Of a stretch of DNA of 64,000 nt, positions 17,111 through 26,137 are shown piece after piece. This DNA comes from Rossellomorea sp036867415. Lineage in GTDB: Bacteria > Bacillota > Bacilli > Bacillales > Bacillaceae_B. The DNA lies in the NCBI RefSeq assembly GCF_036867415.1, contig NZ_JBAJHU010000007.1, positions 124,001 to 188,000 of the forward strand. The letters are read 5' to 3'. The position numbers and the translations under genes are program-made. The notes below the pieces were generated by a model. That model was not told the DNA's origin. It made no database searches and was given only the letters and a program-made list of their open reading frames with translations. Numbering within the stretch: position 1 is the first letter of the stretch; the number at the start of each line of letters is the position of its first letter.

Positions 17111-18394
17111 TTATATGATCTCTTTCTCATTCTTTGCCTCCGACACTGGAAAGGACAAAATAATTGAGGTTCCTTTATGTTTTCTGCTCAAAACTTTCAC
17201 CACCCCGTTCATTCCATCGACCAATTGAAAGACGGTCATCATTCCAAGACCCGTCCCATTCTTTCCTTTTAGTGAAAAGTAAGGTTCTCCGAGTCTGGTG
17301 ACTTGTTCCTCGGTCATCCCGATTCCGTTGTCAGTGACAACAATATACAGCCTGCCATCTTCTTCATAGCTGATGATTTTCAACGTCCCTCCTGATTCCA
17401 TTGCTTCGATTCCGTTTTTCATGACATTGATCAGAACCTGCTGCAGCTTGTTGGGATCGCCTTTAATCAAGCGATGATGTAAGAGTTCTGCTTCCACAAT
17501 GATGCTTTTCTTGGTTGCAAGCGGCATGATGATTTCTTTTGACCTCTTGATTTCTCCAGTTACATCGACATCGATTTCCATTTCGGGATGAGGTTTGGCG
17601 AAGTTCAGGTATTGATTGATGACTTCAGTCGCCCGGTCGATTTCGCTGACCGCTATTTTTGAAAGCTCTGTGTTGGTTGGCGCATCCGATGGATTCTCGT
17701 TGATCAATTGCAGAAATCCTTTCACTGTAGTCAACGGATTCCTTACCTCATGGCTCATACTCGCGGCCAAGTGGCTGACAACTTGCATCTTTTCGTATTT
17801 AATCGATTCTAATTGAAGAATATAAGTGGTCCGTATCATTTCACACAAGTAAAACACAAAGAACGTGGAAGCTGTCAAAGTGGCTGAATAGATAAAGAAT
17901 GAAGAGTAATCACTGAACCCAAAGAACAACGAGGGCATCAAGAAACCGAGTATCGAATAACAGAATGAGAAAAACGTAAACCAGTAAACCCTTCTCACCC
18001 AAGGTTTTGCAGCCAGTTTGGGGGACAAATAATAAATAGCAAGACATGATACGAATGTGAGCGCCACCGTAATAATGAATCCGGAGCCCATGAACGGCAA
18101 ACGCACCGCGATCATTGTCACCGCAAGCCACGGAAGCACCTTTCTCCCTCCATATATTCCACCCAATAGAAAAGGGATGAATCGTAAATCATAGATAAAT
18201 CCGTCGTTGAATTCAACGGACAATAAGAGACTCAAAAATATCAGGAAGGTAGCAATAATAAACACCGGAAACGATTTAATCTGTACTTTATAGACTCTTT
18301 TATTTGATAAATGATAGAAGTTTACTAATAATATGATGATTAGTATGACAAGAAGGTTGATCAGTAAACCGTTTAATAACTCTGAATGGCTCAT
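17111..18394 (-). CDS. KinB-like sensor histidine kinase (orphan)
   Basis: 427 residues. Six membrane helices fill 1-200 in the 5TM-LYT arrangement (LRFIPFLLGGIYGGRK is its typical loop). The HisKA dimerisation helix has the phosphorylated His in SMSHEVRNPLTTVKG near residue 215. The HATPase domain has N (VMKNGIEAMESGG), G1 (VTDNGIGM) and G2 (GKNGTGLGM) boxes at about 310-390. B. subtilis KinB, which feeds the Spo0F-Spo0B-Spo0A phosphorelay, has this layout, so a sporulation or stationary-phase role is likely. No response regulator is adjacent. GGAGG precedes the ATG at 18394. Confidence 0.85.
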   Translation of the reverse strand: MSHSELLNGLLINLLVILIIILLVNFYHLSNKRVYKVQIKSFPVFIIATFLIFLSLLLSVEFNDGFIYDLRFIPFLLGGIYGGRKVLPWLAVTMIAVRLPFMGSGFIITVALTFVSCLAIYYLSPKLAAKPWVRRVYWFTFFSFCYSILGFLMPSLFFGFSDYSSFFIYSATLTASTFFVFYLCEMIRTTYILQLESIKYEKMQVVSHLAASMSHEVRNPLTTVKGFLQLINENPSDAPTNTELSKIAVSEIDRATEVINQYLNFAKPHPEMEIDVDVTGEIKRSKEIIMPLATKKSIIVEAELLHHRLIKGDPNKLQQVLINVMKNGIEAMESGGTLKIISYEEDGRLYIVVTDNGIGMTEEQVTRLGEPYFSLKGKNGTGLGMMTVFQLVDGMNGVVKVLSRKHKGTSIILSFPVSEAKNEKEII

Positions 18395-18556
18395 GGGAAT
18401 GCCTCCGTTATTTCAGGTCAGAATAAATTCGAAATGTAATACAATCAATATCAATTACTATTATAACGGAGATTCAATAGTTTAGTAGCGTAACTTTTGT
18501 GAGAAGCCCGTTCCTCTAAACTTTGCGGCATTTTCGCACTGGGATAATCCTTTGAT

Positions 18557-20299
18557 CTAATCTGTTTTTCCTCCTGCCGGCAGCCATAGGCTGACTGATG
18601 TGCCCCATCCCGCTTTACTTTTCACGACCATTTCCCCACCGTAGTCTTTAATTAGCTTGAAACAGATAGTGAGACCGATTCCTGTCCCTTTTTCTTTATT
18701 AGTAAAATAAGGTTCCCCTATGCGGGAAAGTCGTTCCTTGGTGATCCCTTTCCCATTATCTGTAATACTGATGCGAATCTTCCCATCAACAGCATCCAGC
18801 TTAATTTTAATTGCACCTTTTTGTGAGAGTGCTTCGAGGCTGTTCTTAAGGATGTTGATCACCACTTGTTTGAAGTGAGATTTCGACATTGCGGCCAATG
18901 CGGTTGATTGCAGTCTGCTGGTGATTATTATTTCTTTATTCTGCTCAAGTGATGCTCCCTGAAATAGTTTGGATACATTCATAACTTCCTGGTAAACATC
19001 GGCGTTAAGGTCCTCCTGGTCTATTTCTGTTGATGCCTTGGCTTCAGGTTTTGCCAGGAGGAGGAGTTCTTTCAGTACCTCATTGATGCGGTCGATTTCC
19101 TCGAGAACAATTTTTTTATACTCACCATTTGGATTTTTTTCTTTTGAAAGCTGCATGAAGCCTCTTACCGTCGTTAATGGGTTGCGGATTTCGTGGGCGA
19201 TGCTGGCAGCAAGCTCACCGATGACCTTTGACTTTTCTGAAGAAAGCTGCAGAAGTTCATTTTCTTTTTGATTGGTATAATCGATTCCATAGAAAAGGGT
19301 ATATTCTTCCTCGTTTTTATAAGCGAGAAACTTGAAACCGAACTGTATGTAATGAACCACCCCATCCATCAAGCTGATTTTCTGAAGTTTGCCTGTTTCG
19401 AACTTCTCATCATTCCTTCCCTTCAAAAGGATAGAGAAATCCTGTCCGATCACTTCTTCTCTGGTAATTGACAGGAGCGTGCACATGGATGTATTGACTT
19501 TGATGATTTCATTGGCTTTATTCAAGACGACCAGGTAGTTCGGATTGATGTTCATAACTTCTTCCATCAGATCACTTTGCTTTTCAAGATTTTGATTTGC
19601 AAGATTCAGCCTTTGTGATTGCATCTGAAAGAAACCAAGGAATAAAATGATGGCAACCAGTATCGAATTGAAGCTGGACACGTACAAAGGAATCACACCG
19701 AACCCGCTGATCACCCCATTGATGAATACAAACACGGCTCCAAGCGCAAGCTTCGTGAAGAATAGCTTATAGAAAGCGTTCTTGAGCTTTGAAGTAAGAA
19801 TTAGGATGAACAATGTATGGATGAAAACAAAGACGATATTAATTAAAAATGTAGAATTCAATTCTCCGTATTCCGGTATAAGATGGGAAGGTGAAAAGGC
19901 AGTCTCCGGAATTACAGAATACGAGACGATTCCGATGCTCGTGAAATTGATGACATAAACAATCAAGCTGAATACACATACAACAACAAGCCCTGCTTTG
20001 GTGAAAATTTTCCTGAAGGCCCCCAATTCCTTATTTATTTTGATGATAAGGTAAGCAAAATAATACATAAGAGGCATAATCATAATCGGTCCGATCCTGA
20101 ATAGACGGAATGCTCCATCAATGACTTCTTCCGACATGAAATCATTTGCATAAAGGAATGCAATATCGATTTGCCAAAAGCATAAAAGCACTAGAAAAAT
20201 GGACAATCCATTGGTTATTTCGCTTTTCGAATAATATAATAATGATCCTGATATAATCACTGGAATCAACGATATCGCAATTAATAGAACAAATTCCAT
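18557..20299 (-). CDS. 7TM/PAS sensor histidine kinase (orphan)
   Basis: 580 residues. Seven hydrophobic helices cover about 1-225 (histidine-kinase 7TM type), a PAS domain lies at about 240-340 (MEEVMNINPNYLVVLNKANE onward), HisKA has its His in SIAHEIRNPLTTVRG near residue 365, and HATPase boxes follow (NILKNSLEAL, ITDNGKGI, EKGTGIGL). There is no receiver domain and no partner regulator nearby, as for the Kin proteins of the sporulation phosphorelay. The ATG at 20299 follows directly on the stop codon of the ketoacyl-synthase gene, whose last codons contain the ribosome site, so translation is coupled. Confidence 0.85.
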   Translation of the reverse strand: MEFVLLIAISLIPVIISGSLLYYSKSEITNGLSIFLVLLCFWQIDIAFLYANDFMSEEVIDGAFRLFRIGPIMIMPLMYYFAYLIIKINKELGAFRKIFTKAGLVVVCVFSLIVYVINFTSIGIVSYSVIPETAFSPSHLIPEYGELNSTFLINIVFVFIHTLFILILTSKLKNAFYKLFFTKLALGAVFVFINGVISGFGVIPLYVSSFNSILVAIILFLGFFQMQSQRLNLANQNLEKQSDLMEEVMNINPNYLVVLNKANEIIKVNTSMCTLLSITREEVIGQDFSILLKGRNDEKFETGKLQKISLMDGVVHYIQFGFKFLAYKNEEEYTLFYGIDYTNQKENELLQLSSEKSKVIGELAASIAHEIRNPLTTVRGFMQLSKEKNPNGEYKKIVLEEIDRINEVLKELLLLAKPEAKASTEIDQEDLNADVYQEVMNVSKLFQGASLEQNKEIIITSRLQSTALAAMSKSHFKQVVINILKNSLEALSQKGAIKIKLDAVDGKIRISITDNGKGITKERLSRIGEPYFTNKEKGTGIGLTICFKLIKDYGGEMVVKSKAGWGTSVSLWLPAGGKTD

Positions 20300-21460
20300 C
20301 TATCTCTCTCCCTTATTTACCATCATGCAGCTGTTGATTCCCCCATACCCCTGGGATGTGATCAATACACGCTCGACGTCTTCGTTTCTGGTTTCTTTCA
20401 CAACCAACAGTCCGTCGATGGATTTCTGCCCGTATCCGATAACAGGAGGTATGAACTGACTTTCTATACTAATAAGGCTTGATATGAGTTGAAACATTCC
20501 GGAAGCACCCATTGCATGACCGACCATCCCTTTAATGGAGGTAATCGGGATATTCTCATTCAAAAACTTCTCTTTATATATATCGGATTCGAGCTGATCA
20601 TTTTGACTGATCCCCAACGCCTGACTGTTTATGTATGTGGGCATTCCCTCCAACAGGCAATGGTCAACGGCTTCCCTTAGCTTTATTCCGGATGAATCTG
20701 ATTTATATGGAGAAACGGCATCCTGGTTTGTCATAGCCAATCCGATTTCCCCGCGTATTACACCACCGCGCCGCTTGGCGACTTCTTTCCTTTCCATCAC
20801 CAATACCCCTGCCCCCTCAGACATTGAAAATCCTTTTCCTCCTGAGAAAGGGCCACATGTGCAGGATTCATCCGCACTACCTAAAACGTGTAACCGGGAA
20901 AAACCTTCGAAGACAACATCTTCCAAGGTAGAATCCGCTCCACCCGCTAAACAAATATCCAACTGACCGGAATCAATCAGCATCTTCGCAAGATTGACTG
21001 CATCCAAAGCCGAAGTACAACTGTTATTCAATGTATAAGATAGACCGTTTATATGAAAAGCCGCGCATATACTTGAAGCAAGGGTATAGGCATTCATGTT
21101 CCCTATGGCAAATGGATGATTTTTCCCATTTGCTGAAGTAAGTATATCAGAAATCGCCCCTCCGGAGGAACCGACGACCACACCAACCCGCAATCCCTCC
21201 CTGGGAAGCTCTGACATGGCAACAGCTTCACTGGCAGCATGCAGCAGCATCTTCGCTGTCTTCGGCAGCCTTTTGGAAAAAGATAAGAGTCCATCGAAAA
21301 TAAGATCATTTTCGGACACTCTTCCTATATAAAGCTGCCTTCTATGAATCTCTTCCTTTTTCAGAACATTTCTCTTATGGAGTAAAATATCCTTAAATTG
21401 ATCTGTATCGGACATCCCCGGGCCAATGATCCCATACCCCGTTATGACAACATTCCCCAT
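20300..21460 (-). CDS. Atypical beta-ketoacyl-ACP synthase-like protein
   Basis: 386 residues with the thiolase fold of KAS I/II enzymes, which condense malonyl-ACP with an acyl group. The nucleophile Cys148 is intact (NNSCTSALDA), as are Lys310 and His315 (SIKGMVGHAMGASG). The first catalytic histidine, normally in NAHGTGTxxND, is replaced: the segment reads NSQALGISQND, with Gln280 in its place. Acyl transfer could still occur, but normal decarboxylative condensation is doubtful. There is no ACP, reductase or other fatty-acid gene nearby; instead it is directly coupled to the 7TM/PAS kinase. About 20-25 residues shorter than typical FabF. Confidence 0.8.
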   Translation of the reverse strand: MGNVVITGYGIIGPGMSDTDQFKDILLHKRNVLKKEEIHRRQLYIGRVSENDLIFDGLLSFSKRLPKTAKMLLHAASEAVAMSELPREGLRVGVVVGSSGGAISDILTSANGKNHPFAIGNMNAYTLASSICAAFHINGLSYTLNNSCTSALDAVNLAKMLIDSGQLDICLAGGADSTLEDVVFEGFSRLHVLGSADESCTCGPFSGGKGFSMSEGAGVLVMERKEVAKRRGGVIRGEIGLAMTNQDAVSPYKSDSSGIKLREAVDHCLLEGMPTYINSQALGISQNDQLESDIYKEKFLNENIPITSIKGMVGHAMGASGMFQLISSLISIESQFIPPVIGYGQKSIDGLLVVKETRNEDVERVLITSQGYGGINSCMMVNKGER

Positions 21461-21688
21461 CTAACCCCTACTCTCTCCCTGTTTCTACTATTAGTTTACT
21501 GCTATTTCCGACAAAACTATATACCTATTTTTCCAGGGAACACAAATACCCCTTCCGGAGAATGTTAACTACCTTGCTGACAATCTCGGGACGGGTATTT
21601 GTGTACTGGCAAGTTTCAGACAAAGAAACAGCGGGAATATGATTCTTATTAACAACTATTTAAATATCATTGGCTAGGAGGAACTTCA

Positions 21689-21808
21689 ATGCTTGGAACA
21701 ACAGGATTCTCTTTATTTCTCATTCTTCCTTTGATCTTGATTTTAATTCTTATTGGGGTAACGATAAAGTTTTTCAAGTATAAATCGAAGAAGGATAAGG
21801 ACTTTTGA
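21689..21808 (+). CDS. 39-residue single-span membrane protein
   Basis: AGGAGG lies seven bases before an ATG at 21689. The product is one hydrophobic helix (about residues 7-29, FSLFLILPLILILILIGV) followed by a basic tail with KYKSKKDKDF. It ends just before a strong terminator. No family recognised; the ribosome site, composition and terminator argue that it is real. Confidence 0.65.
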   Translation: MLGTTGFSLFLILPLILILILIGVTIKFFKYKSKKDKDF

Positions 21809-21827
21809 TTGGTCCTGCATACTTTAA

Positions 21828-21875
21828 GAGGACAGGTCAGCATGCAAGTCAGCCGGGTGATCTGTCCTCCTTTTA
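21828..21875 (+). terminator. Terminator between convergent small genes
   Basis: GAGGACAGGTCA (21828-21839) pairs with TGATCTGTCCTC (21858-21869; one G-U pair), followed by CTTTTATTATT on the plus strand. Confidence 0.85.
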
Positions 21876-21893
21876 TTATTGAAAAATTGTGTT

Positions 21894-22076
21894 CTATAAA
21901 GATGGGGGTGGGTCAGGCAACGTATTTGCAAGAATTATATAAATCAGTATATTCGCGGGCAAAATAATGAATAAAATTCTGACCATGAAAGAAGAGACAC
22001 CGAAGTACTCAGCAATCCCTCCACACACACCGGAAATCGACTTATCGGCGGTTGATTTTCTTAGTTTTTTGTTTAT
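21894..22076 (-). CDS. PspC domain protein with AUA in the start position
   Basis: Sixty codons spell a complete PspC domain: NKKLRKSTADKSISGVCGGI, then AEYFGVSS and a membrane helix (about 31-50, FMVRILFIILPANILIYI), ending LPDPPPSL. PspC proteins sit in the membrane and belong to envelope stress responses. The codon where related proteins start with Met is ATA (22076-22074), seven bases after AAGGGGG; no ATG, GTG or TTG is available between that and the upstream in-frame stop. The ATA overlaps the stop TAA of the adenylyltransferase gene. Either AUA is used as a rare start, or the gene has lost its start by a G-to-A change. Confidence 0.75.
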   Translation of the reverse strand: MNKKLRKSTADKSISGVCGGIAEYFGVSSFMVRILFIILPANILIYIILANTLPDPPPSL

Positions 22077-22885
22077 ATTGATTCCCCCTTAGCTTCTCCT
22101 ATTTTCAATCTGTTATCGATATACTGACTAAATGTAAAGAGTTCCTTTTTGGTGAATTGAACAGAACCTTTCTCACCACAATAAATGGTCATAACGCTCT
22201 TAATGGTCCTTTGTATCTCATCAGGTAATCCTGACAGACCCCACGTACCCGCTTCATGCTTTGATACAATCATTTCGCTTTTAACGTATAGATAAACTCT
22301 CATCATATTTAAAACACAATAAATTGGATCCTCTTCAATCTTTTCTAAACATTCTAAGTAATCTCCTTTAATAGAAGAAAGGTAATCCTGTTCTGGAATG
22401 AGAGGAAACACGTCAACTATTGGTTTCCCTTCGATACAAATCCCTCGATGATTTGTGATCATGATGTGTGCAGCCAAATCAGAATCGTGCTGTATCTGTT
22501 CATTTATATATAAATTTGCACTTTTTGACATATCATTTTTGTATCGTTCTCTCCAAAATTCACTGTAATGAAATTCATAATAGAGAGGGTGAATCCAATT
22601 CCCAATATGTTTTTCATTCAGGAAACTTATTTCTACAGGATACGGATTGGCAGAGTAATGTAAAAAGAACTTTGCCAGCTCTCTTTTTGTCTGAACACTA
22701 ATGGATTCGCTAGTGACAACCAATATGTCTATGTCACTCCGGCTCGGATTATACCCTCCCATGGCTAATGAGCCGTGCAAATAAAAACCTACAAAATCGT
22801 CATTTAACAAATTTTTGATACCATTCAGTAAATTCAGAACAAAATCTTTCACTTTAATTGGACAATCTAGCCAATTGTATGGCAT
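22073..22885 (-). CDS. Aminoglycoside adenylyltransferase-like protein (AadA/ANT type)
   Basis: 270 residues. The nucleotidyltransferase motif FYLHGSLAMGGYNPSRSDID lies near residues 34-53, followed by a second Asp-containing strand (YPVEISFL near residue 92), and the C-terminal helical domain has the layout of AadA/ANT(9) enzymes that adenylylate streptomycin or spectinomycin. It is a chromosomal homologue without mobile elements nearby, so resistance cannot be assumed. AGAGG precedes the ATG at 22885. Its end overlaps the PspC gene. Confidence 0.8.
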   Translation of the reverse strand: MPYNWLDCPIKVKDFVLNLLNGIKNLLNDDFVGFYLHGSLAMGGYNPSRSDIDILVVTSESISVQTKRELAKFFLHYSANPYPVEISFLNEKHIGNWIHPLYYEFHYSEFWRERYKNDMSKSANLYINEQIQHDSDLAAHIMITNHRGICIEGKPIVDVFPLIPEQDYLSSIKGDYLECLEKIEEDPIYCVLNMMRVYLYVKSEMIVSKHEAGTWGLSGLPDEIQRTIKSVMTIYCGEKGSVQFTKKELFTFSQYIDNRLKIGEAKGESI

Positions 22886-23032
22886 TTTGCAAACCTCTTT
22901 CTGACCATGCTATATTATCTGATTTAGTTATGGCCGGTTAAACGCTGTGGCAGATATTTTCTGCTAAATCTTTTTCACAAGAATTTTAAATCCTTTCACT
23001 GAATATATTAATGCAATGACGTGCCTTTGGAA

Positions 23033-23434
23033 TTATAAATTCTCAATAGGAACCCCTGCTTCGATGTAACTTCTGATCAGCTGCCATTCGTTTTCAACCG
23101 ATTTCTTGAATGTGTCAAAGAATATATTCGCTGTTTCTAGGGTTTTTCCTTCAATGATGATGGTTGCTGAGAGTATGGCAAGCATTTCATTTTCTCTTAG
23201 AGTGATGATGGAGACTTCGTTAATTTCCCATTGTGCTCTGTTTTCCTTTATAAAATTAAACCCTTGTTTCCAGCCATTTATCGATTCTTCATAACCAAAG
23301 TCAACTATGTCACCGCCGGTGATCTCCCTGGCTTGATAATCATTGGATATGAACTTTTCCATACTCATTATTGATGACTGTTTCCAGGCATCAATAAATG
23401 TATCGAGAAACGGCCTGAATGTGTCGTGGTTCAT
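23033..23434 (-). CDS. SnoaL/NTF2-like fold protein
   Basis: 133 residues with the pattern of an NTF2-like cone fold: helix FRPFLDTFIDAWKQSSI, then strands with WEINEVSIITLRENEMLAIL and a final WQLIRSYIEAG. Such proteins are small-ligand binders or of unknown role. The start is the ATG at 23434, preceded by GGGGGG at about five bases; a longer frame has no ribosome site. It follows the methyltransferase gene after 38 bases and is likely in its operon. Confidence 0.65.
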   Translation of the reverse strand: MNHDTFRPFLDTFIDAWKQSSIMSMEKFISNDYQAREITGGDIVDFGYEESINGWKQGFNFIKENRAQWEINEVSIITLRENEMLAILSATIIIEGKTLETANIFFDTFKKSVENEWQLIRSYIEAGVPIENL

Positions 23435-23472
23435 ACTTCCCCCCTTAAAATACTCTATTCCATTCACCCTCA

Positions 23473-24228
23473 TCACATTTTTCTCGCTTTAATAATCATT
23501 GTAGTAGGAAATTTCTTTGCCTTGTATAAAGAGTAATAGCGATCAGAGACTTCTGCTTCCATTGCTTGATGGATTTCTGAGACATCGCTTTCTATGACCG
23601 ATTCAATCGAGAACCCCGCTTGAATCAATTCGTTGATGTATGTGCTCATTTTTCGTTTTGGAATGACTACGGGGGCATCTTCACCTTTGAAGTTGGGGTA
23701 GGTTGTCACTCCTTCCTTTTGGTAGGATCCGTCAAGGCGAATTTCACCATTGTCACTTTTCATATGGGGGTACAAGGGATGATCCCAGCTGAAGATGAAA
23801 TACCCGCCTGGCTTTAAATATGAGTGAATCAGTCGGTATGTACAAGATAAATCGGTTGTCCAGCCTACTGCGTAGATAGAATACACCACGTCGAAATACG
23901 ACTTTGACAGACCTATGTCCTTTTCCATTGGAGCGCAATACAGTTTGTGACTATGTTCTTTCAGCGTTTCTTTCGCCGCTGCGATTTGATTAGAAGACAA
24001 ATCGACACCCCATAATTCACCGGCACCCTTCTCTGCCATATACAGCAAAGAGTGTCCGCTCCCGCACCCTATTTCGAGTACTCTCTTTTCTTTTAAATCT
24101 TCAAACAGGCCTAATTCGTCTTCCGTTTGCGTAAATGGGCCGTAACTGGGCAGGGCATCAATCCCATTGAAATGATGGGCTACTTTATCCCAGCTCTTTT
24201 TGTTTTGATTTAGAATCGTTGTAGTCAT
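23473..24228 (-). CDS. Class I SAM-dependent methyltransferase
   Basis: 251 residues. Motif I is VLEIGCGSGHSLLYMAEKGA near residue 50, then VDLSSNQIAAAKE (motif II acid), FDVVYSIYAVGW and YLKPGGYFIFSWDHP (motifs IV-VI). These mark a Rossmann-fold methyltransferase of the UbiE/Methyltransf_11 kind; the substrate is unknown. The start is the ATG at 24228, with GGAGGGG seven bases before it. Confidence 0.85.
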   Translation of the reverse strand: MTTTILNQNKKSWDKVAHHFNGIDALPSYGPFTQTEDELGLFEDLKEKRVLEIGCGSGHSLLYMAEKGAGELWGVDLSSNQIAAAKETLKEHSHKLYCAPMEKDIGLSKSYFDVVYSIYAVGWTTDLSCTYRLIHSYLKPGGYFIFSWDHPLYPHMKSDNGEIRLDGSYQKEGVTTYPNFKGEDAPVVIPKRKMSTYINELIQAGFSIESVIESDVSEIHQAMEAEVSDRYYSLYKAKKFPTTMIIKARKM

Positions 24229-24287
24229 ATTAACCCCTCCGCCTATCATATCTGAAACTAGTATCCTAATTTTACCACAAACTCAAC

Positions 24288-24338
24288 TAAGAAAAGGGAC
24301 AGCCTTTTTCTTTTTTTAAAAGACTGTCCCTTTCTCTA
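24288..24338 (-). terminator. Terminator after the ABC exporter operon
   Basis: AAAGGGACAG (24293-24302) pairs with CTGTCCCTTT (24324-24333). It lies between the ABC exporter gene and the methyltransferase gene, both on the minus strand. Confidence 0.75.
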
Positions 24339-24349
24339 TTTATATATGC

Positions 24350-26137
24350 TCAAGAAACATGATCAATCGCTGACCCGCCAATCCCGACTTCTCTTCCAAA
24401 CAGTCGAGAGTATACACCCTTGGTATTTAATAAAAGATCTGCATGTTTTCCTTGTTCAACGATTTTGCCATCTTCCAAGACCACAATTTTATCCGCAGCC
24501 AGGACGGTTGATAAACGGTGGGATACGATGATAATGGTTTGATTTCTCCCTGCTCGGAGCACTGTCTCATTGATCTTAGTTTCAGTGATAGGATCGAGAG
24601 CGGAACTTGCTTCGTCAAGGATGAGAATCGGTGAACCTTTAAGGATCGCCCTTGCCAGTGACAGCCGTTGCTTTTGCCCGCCTGAAAAGAGACTTCCCCT
24701 TTCACCCACCTCGGTGTCGAGCCCTTTCGGCAGGGTTTCGATCAGGTCACCGAGTCCGCTGTCATTCAATGCTTTCATGCATTCCTCATCGGTTGCATCG
24801 CGTTTGCCGATTCTCAAATTATCCGCTAAGGTACCACTTCTCAATAGGACGTCCTGGGTCACAATCGCCATTTGGGAACGCAGCCAAGCAGTGTCCCATT
24901 CCCGGATGTCGCGGCCGTCTAATTCAATGGTGCCGGCACCGTTATCATAAAGCCTGAACAACAGGTCGACAATCGTGGATTTCCCTGAGCCGCTCGGGCC
25001 GACCAGCGCCAACTTGTCACCAGCATTAATGGAAAAAGAAATTCCCTTTAACACATTTTCATCCTTTCCTGGATAAGCGAACGACACGTCCTCAAGTCGA
25101 ATGTTCCCATTTGCCCGGTCACCATGGAGTCCTGCTGACACCTCTGCTTCTGAAGCTTTTTCAGACAAGAGGAGTTCACTGCGGTCCAGTGCCGGCCCCG
25201 TTCTTCTGACAGACAACCAGTTTCGGAGGAGGCGCTGCATTTCATTCGCAGCGATGGTCACAAGCCCTCCAGCTGTCAGCATCTGTCCGCTTGTCAGGCC
25301 TTGATTCCAAATTAAAAGAGTACTGATCAGATAAACAAGTCCGAGTGCAAAACCGTTATAACTTGCAATGACAACAACCGACTGCATCCGTGCCTTCAGT
25401 TCCTTGATAGAGTGCTCGACGAATTTGTCGCGGATCGAAATGACACTATCAACCTCACTATCAGAGACCCCCATCACACGTGATAAATGAACACCTGTCA
25501 CAGATTCTCTCAATCTCTCTAGATATCTCGATGCTTCTTTTCTGGCATCTGCTGAAGCAGACCTCGTTCGTGCTCCTACATAATTAGAAGTCCAGTAAAA
25601 TAACACACCGAGAACAACGCTGGTAATCATCAGATACGGATGGATCCACAGGAGTACCAGGCTGTAAATGAATACACCTTGCACACTAGCCATGAAGGTA
25701 GATCCTTCCCAGGCAAGGAAGTTGTGGAGTGTATCCGGATCATCAGACACCCTCGCAAGCATTTCCCCTGTGGAATTGTTATGGTAAAACGAATACGGCA
25801 GAATCTGGAGGTGACGGAAAAGACGCAGCTTCTGCCAATTGGTCACGGTCTTCGCTGTCTGATGACAGAAATATTCATCGATGACCATCATGACCAGATC
25901 AAGTACGGCAGATAGAATCAAGAGCCACATTAATCCCCATAGCCAGTTATAATTTTCATTGGGTATGATCGTATCAACAAGCCAGCTAAGAGCGAGCGTC
26001 GGGATCAGCGCAGAAAACACCTGGCTGATGGCGATGACGATCGAGTCTGCGATTACCCATTTTTTATATGGTCGCAAAAAGGAAAGTACCCTTCTGCCGT
26101 CACGATTGTTCTGTTTGGAGACCGCATTCACATTCAT
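24350..26137 (-). CDS. ABC exporter half-transporter, second subunit
   Basis: 595 residues. An N-terminal membrane domain of six helices (about 20-310) is fused to an ATPase domain (about 350-580) with Walker A GPSGSGKST, signature FSGGQKQRL, Walker B ILILDEASSALD with the catalytic Glu, and the H-loop IIVSHR. Half-transporters encoded in pairs form heterodimeric exporters of lipids, drugs or peptides (compare B. subtilis YfiB/YfiC and BmrC/BmrD). It overlaps the upstream subunit by four bases. No peptidase domain is present. Substrate unknown. Confidence 0.9.
   Translation of the reverse strand: MNVNAVSKQNNRDGRRVLSFLRPYKKWVIADSIVIAISQVFSALIPTLALSWLVDTIIPNENYNWLWGLMWLLILSAVLDLVMMVIDEYFCHQTAKTVTNWQKLRLFRHLQILPYSFYHNNSTGEMLARVSDDPDTLHNFLAWEGSTFMASVQGVFIYSLVLLWIHPYLMITSVVLGVLFYWTSNYVGARTRSASADARKEASRYLERLRESVTGVHLSRVMGVSDSEVDSVISIRDKFVEHSIKELKARMQSVVVIASYNGFALGLVYLISTLLIWNQGLTSGQMLTAGGLVTIAANEMQRLLRNWLSVRRTGPALDRSELLLSEKASEAEVSAGLHGDRANGNIRLEDVSFAYPGKDENVLKGISFSINAGDKLALVGPSGSGKSTIVDLLFRLYDNGAGTIELDGRDIREWDTAWLRSQMAIVTQDVLLRSGTLADNLRIGKRDATDEECMKALNDSGLGDLIETLPKGLDTEVGERGSLFSGGQKQRLSLARAILKGSPILILDEASSALDPITETKINETVLRAGRNQTIIIVSHRLSTVLAADKIVVLEDGKIVEQGKHADLLLNTKGVYSRLFGREVGIGGSAIDHVS

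Noticed and set aside
22073..22885. Acquired antibiotic-resistance gene
   Set aside because: No mobile element or integron signals nearby and composition matches the neighbours; better read as a chromosomal homologue of unknown activity.
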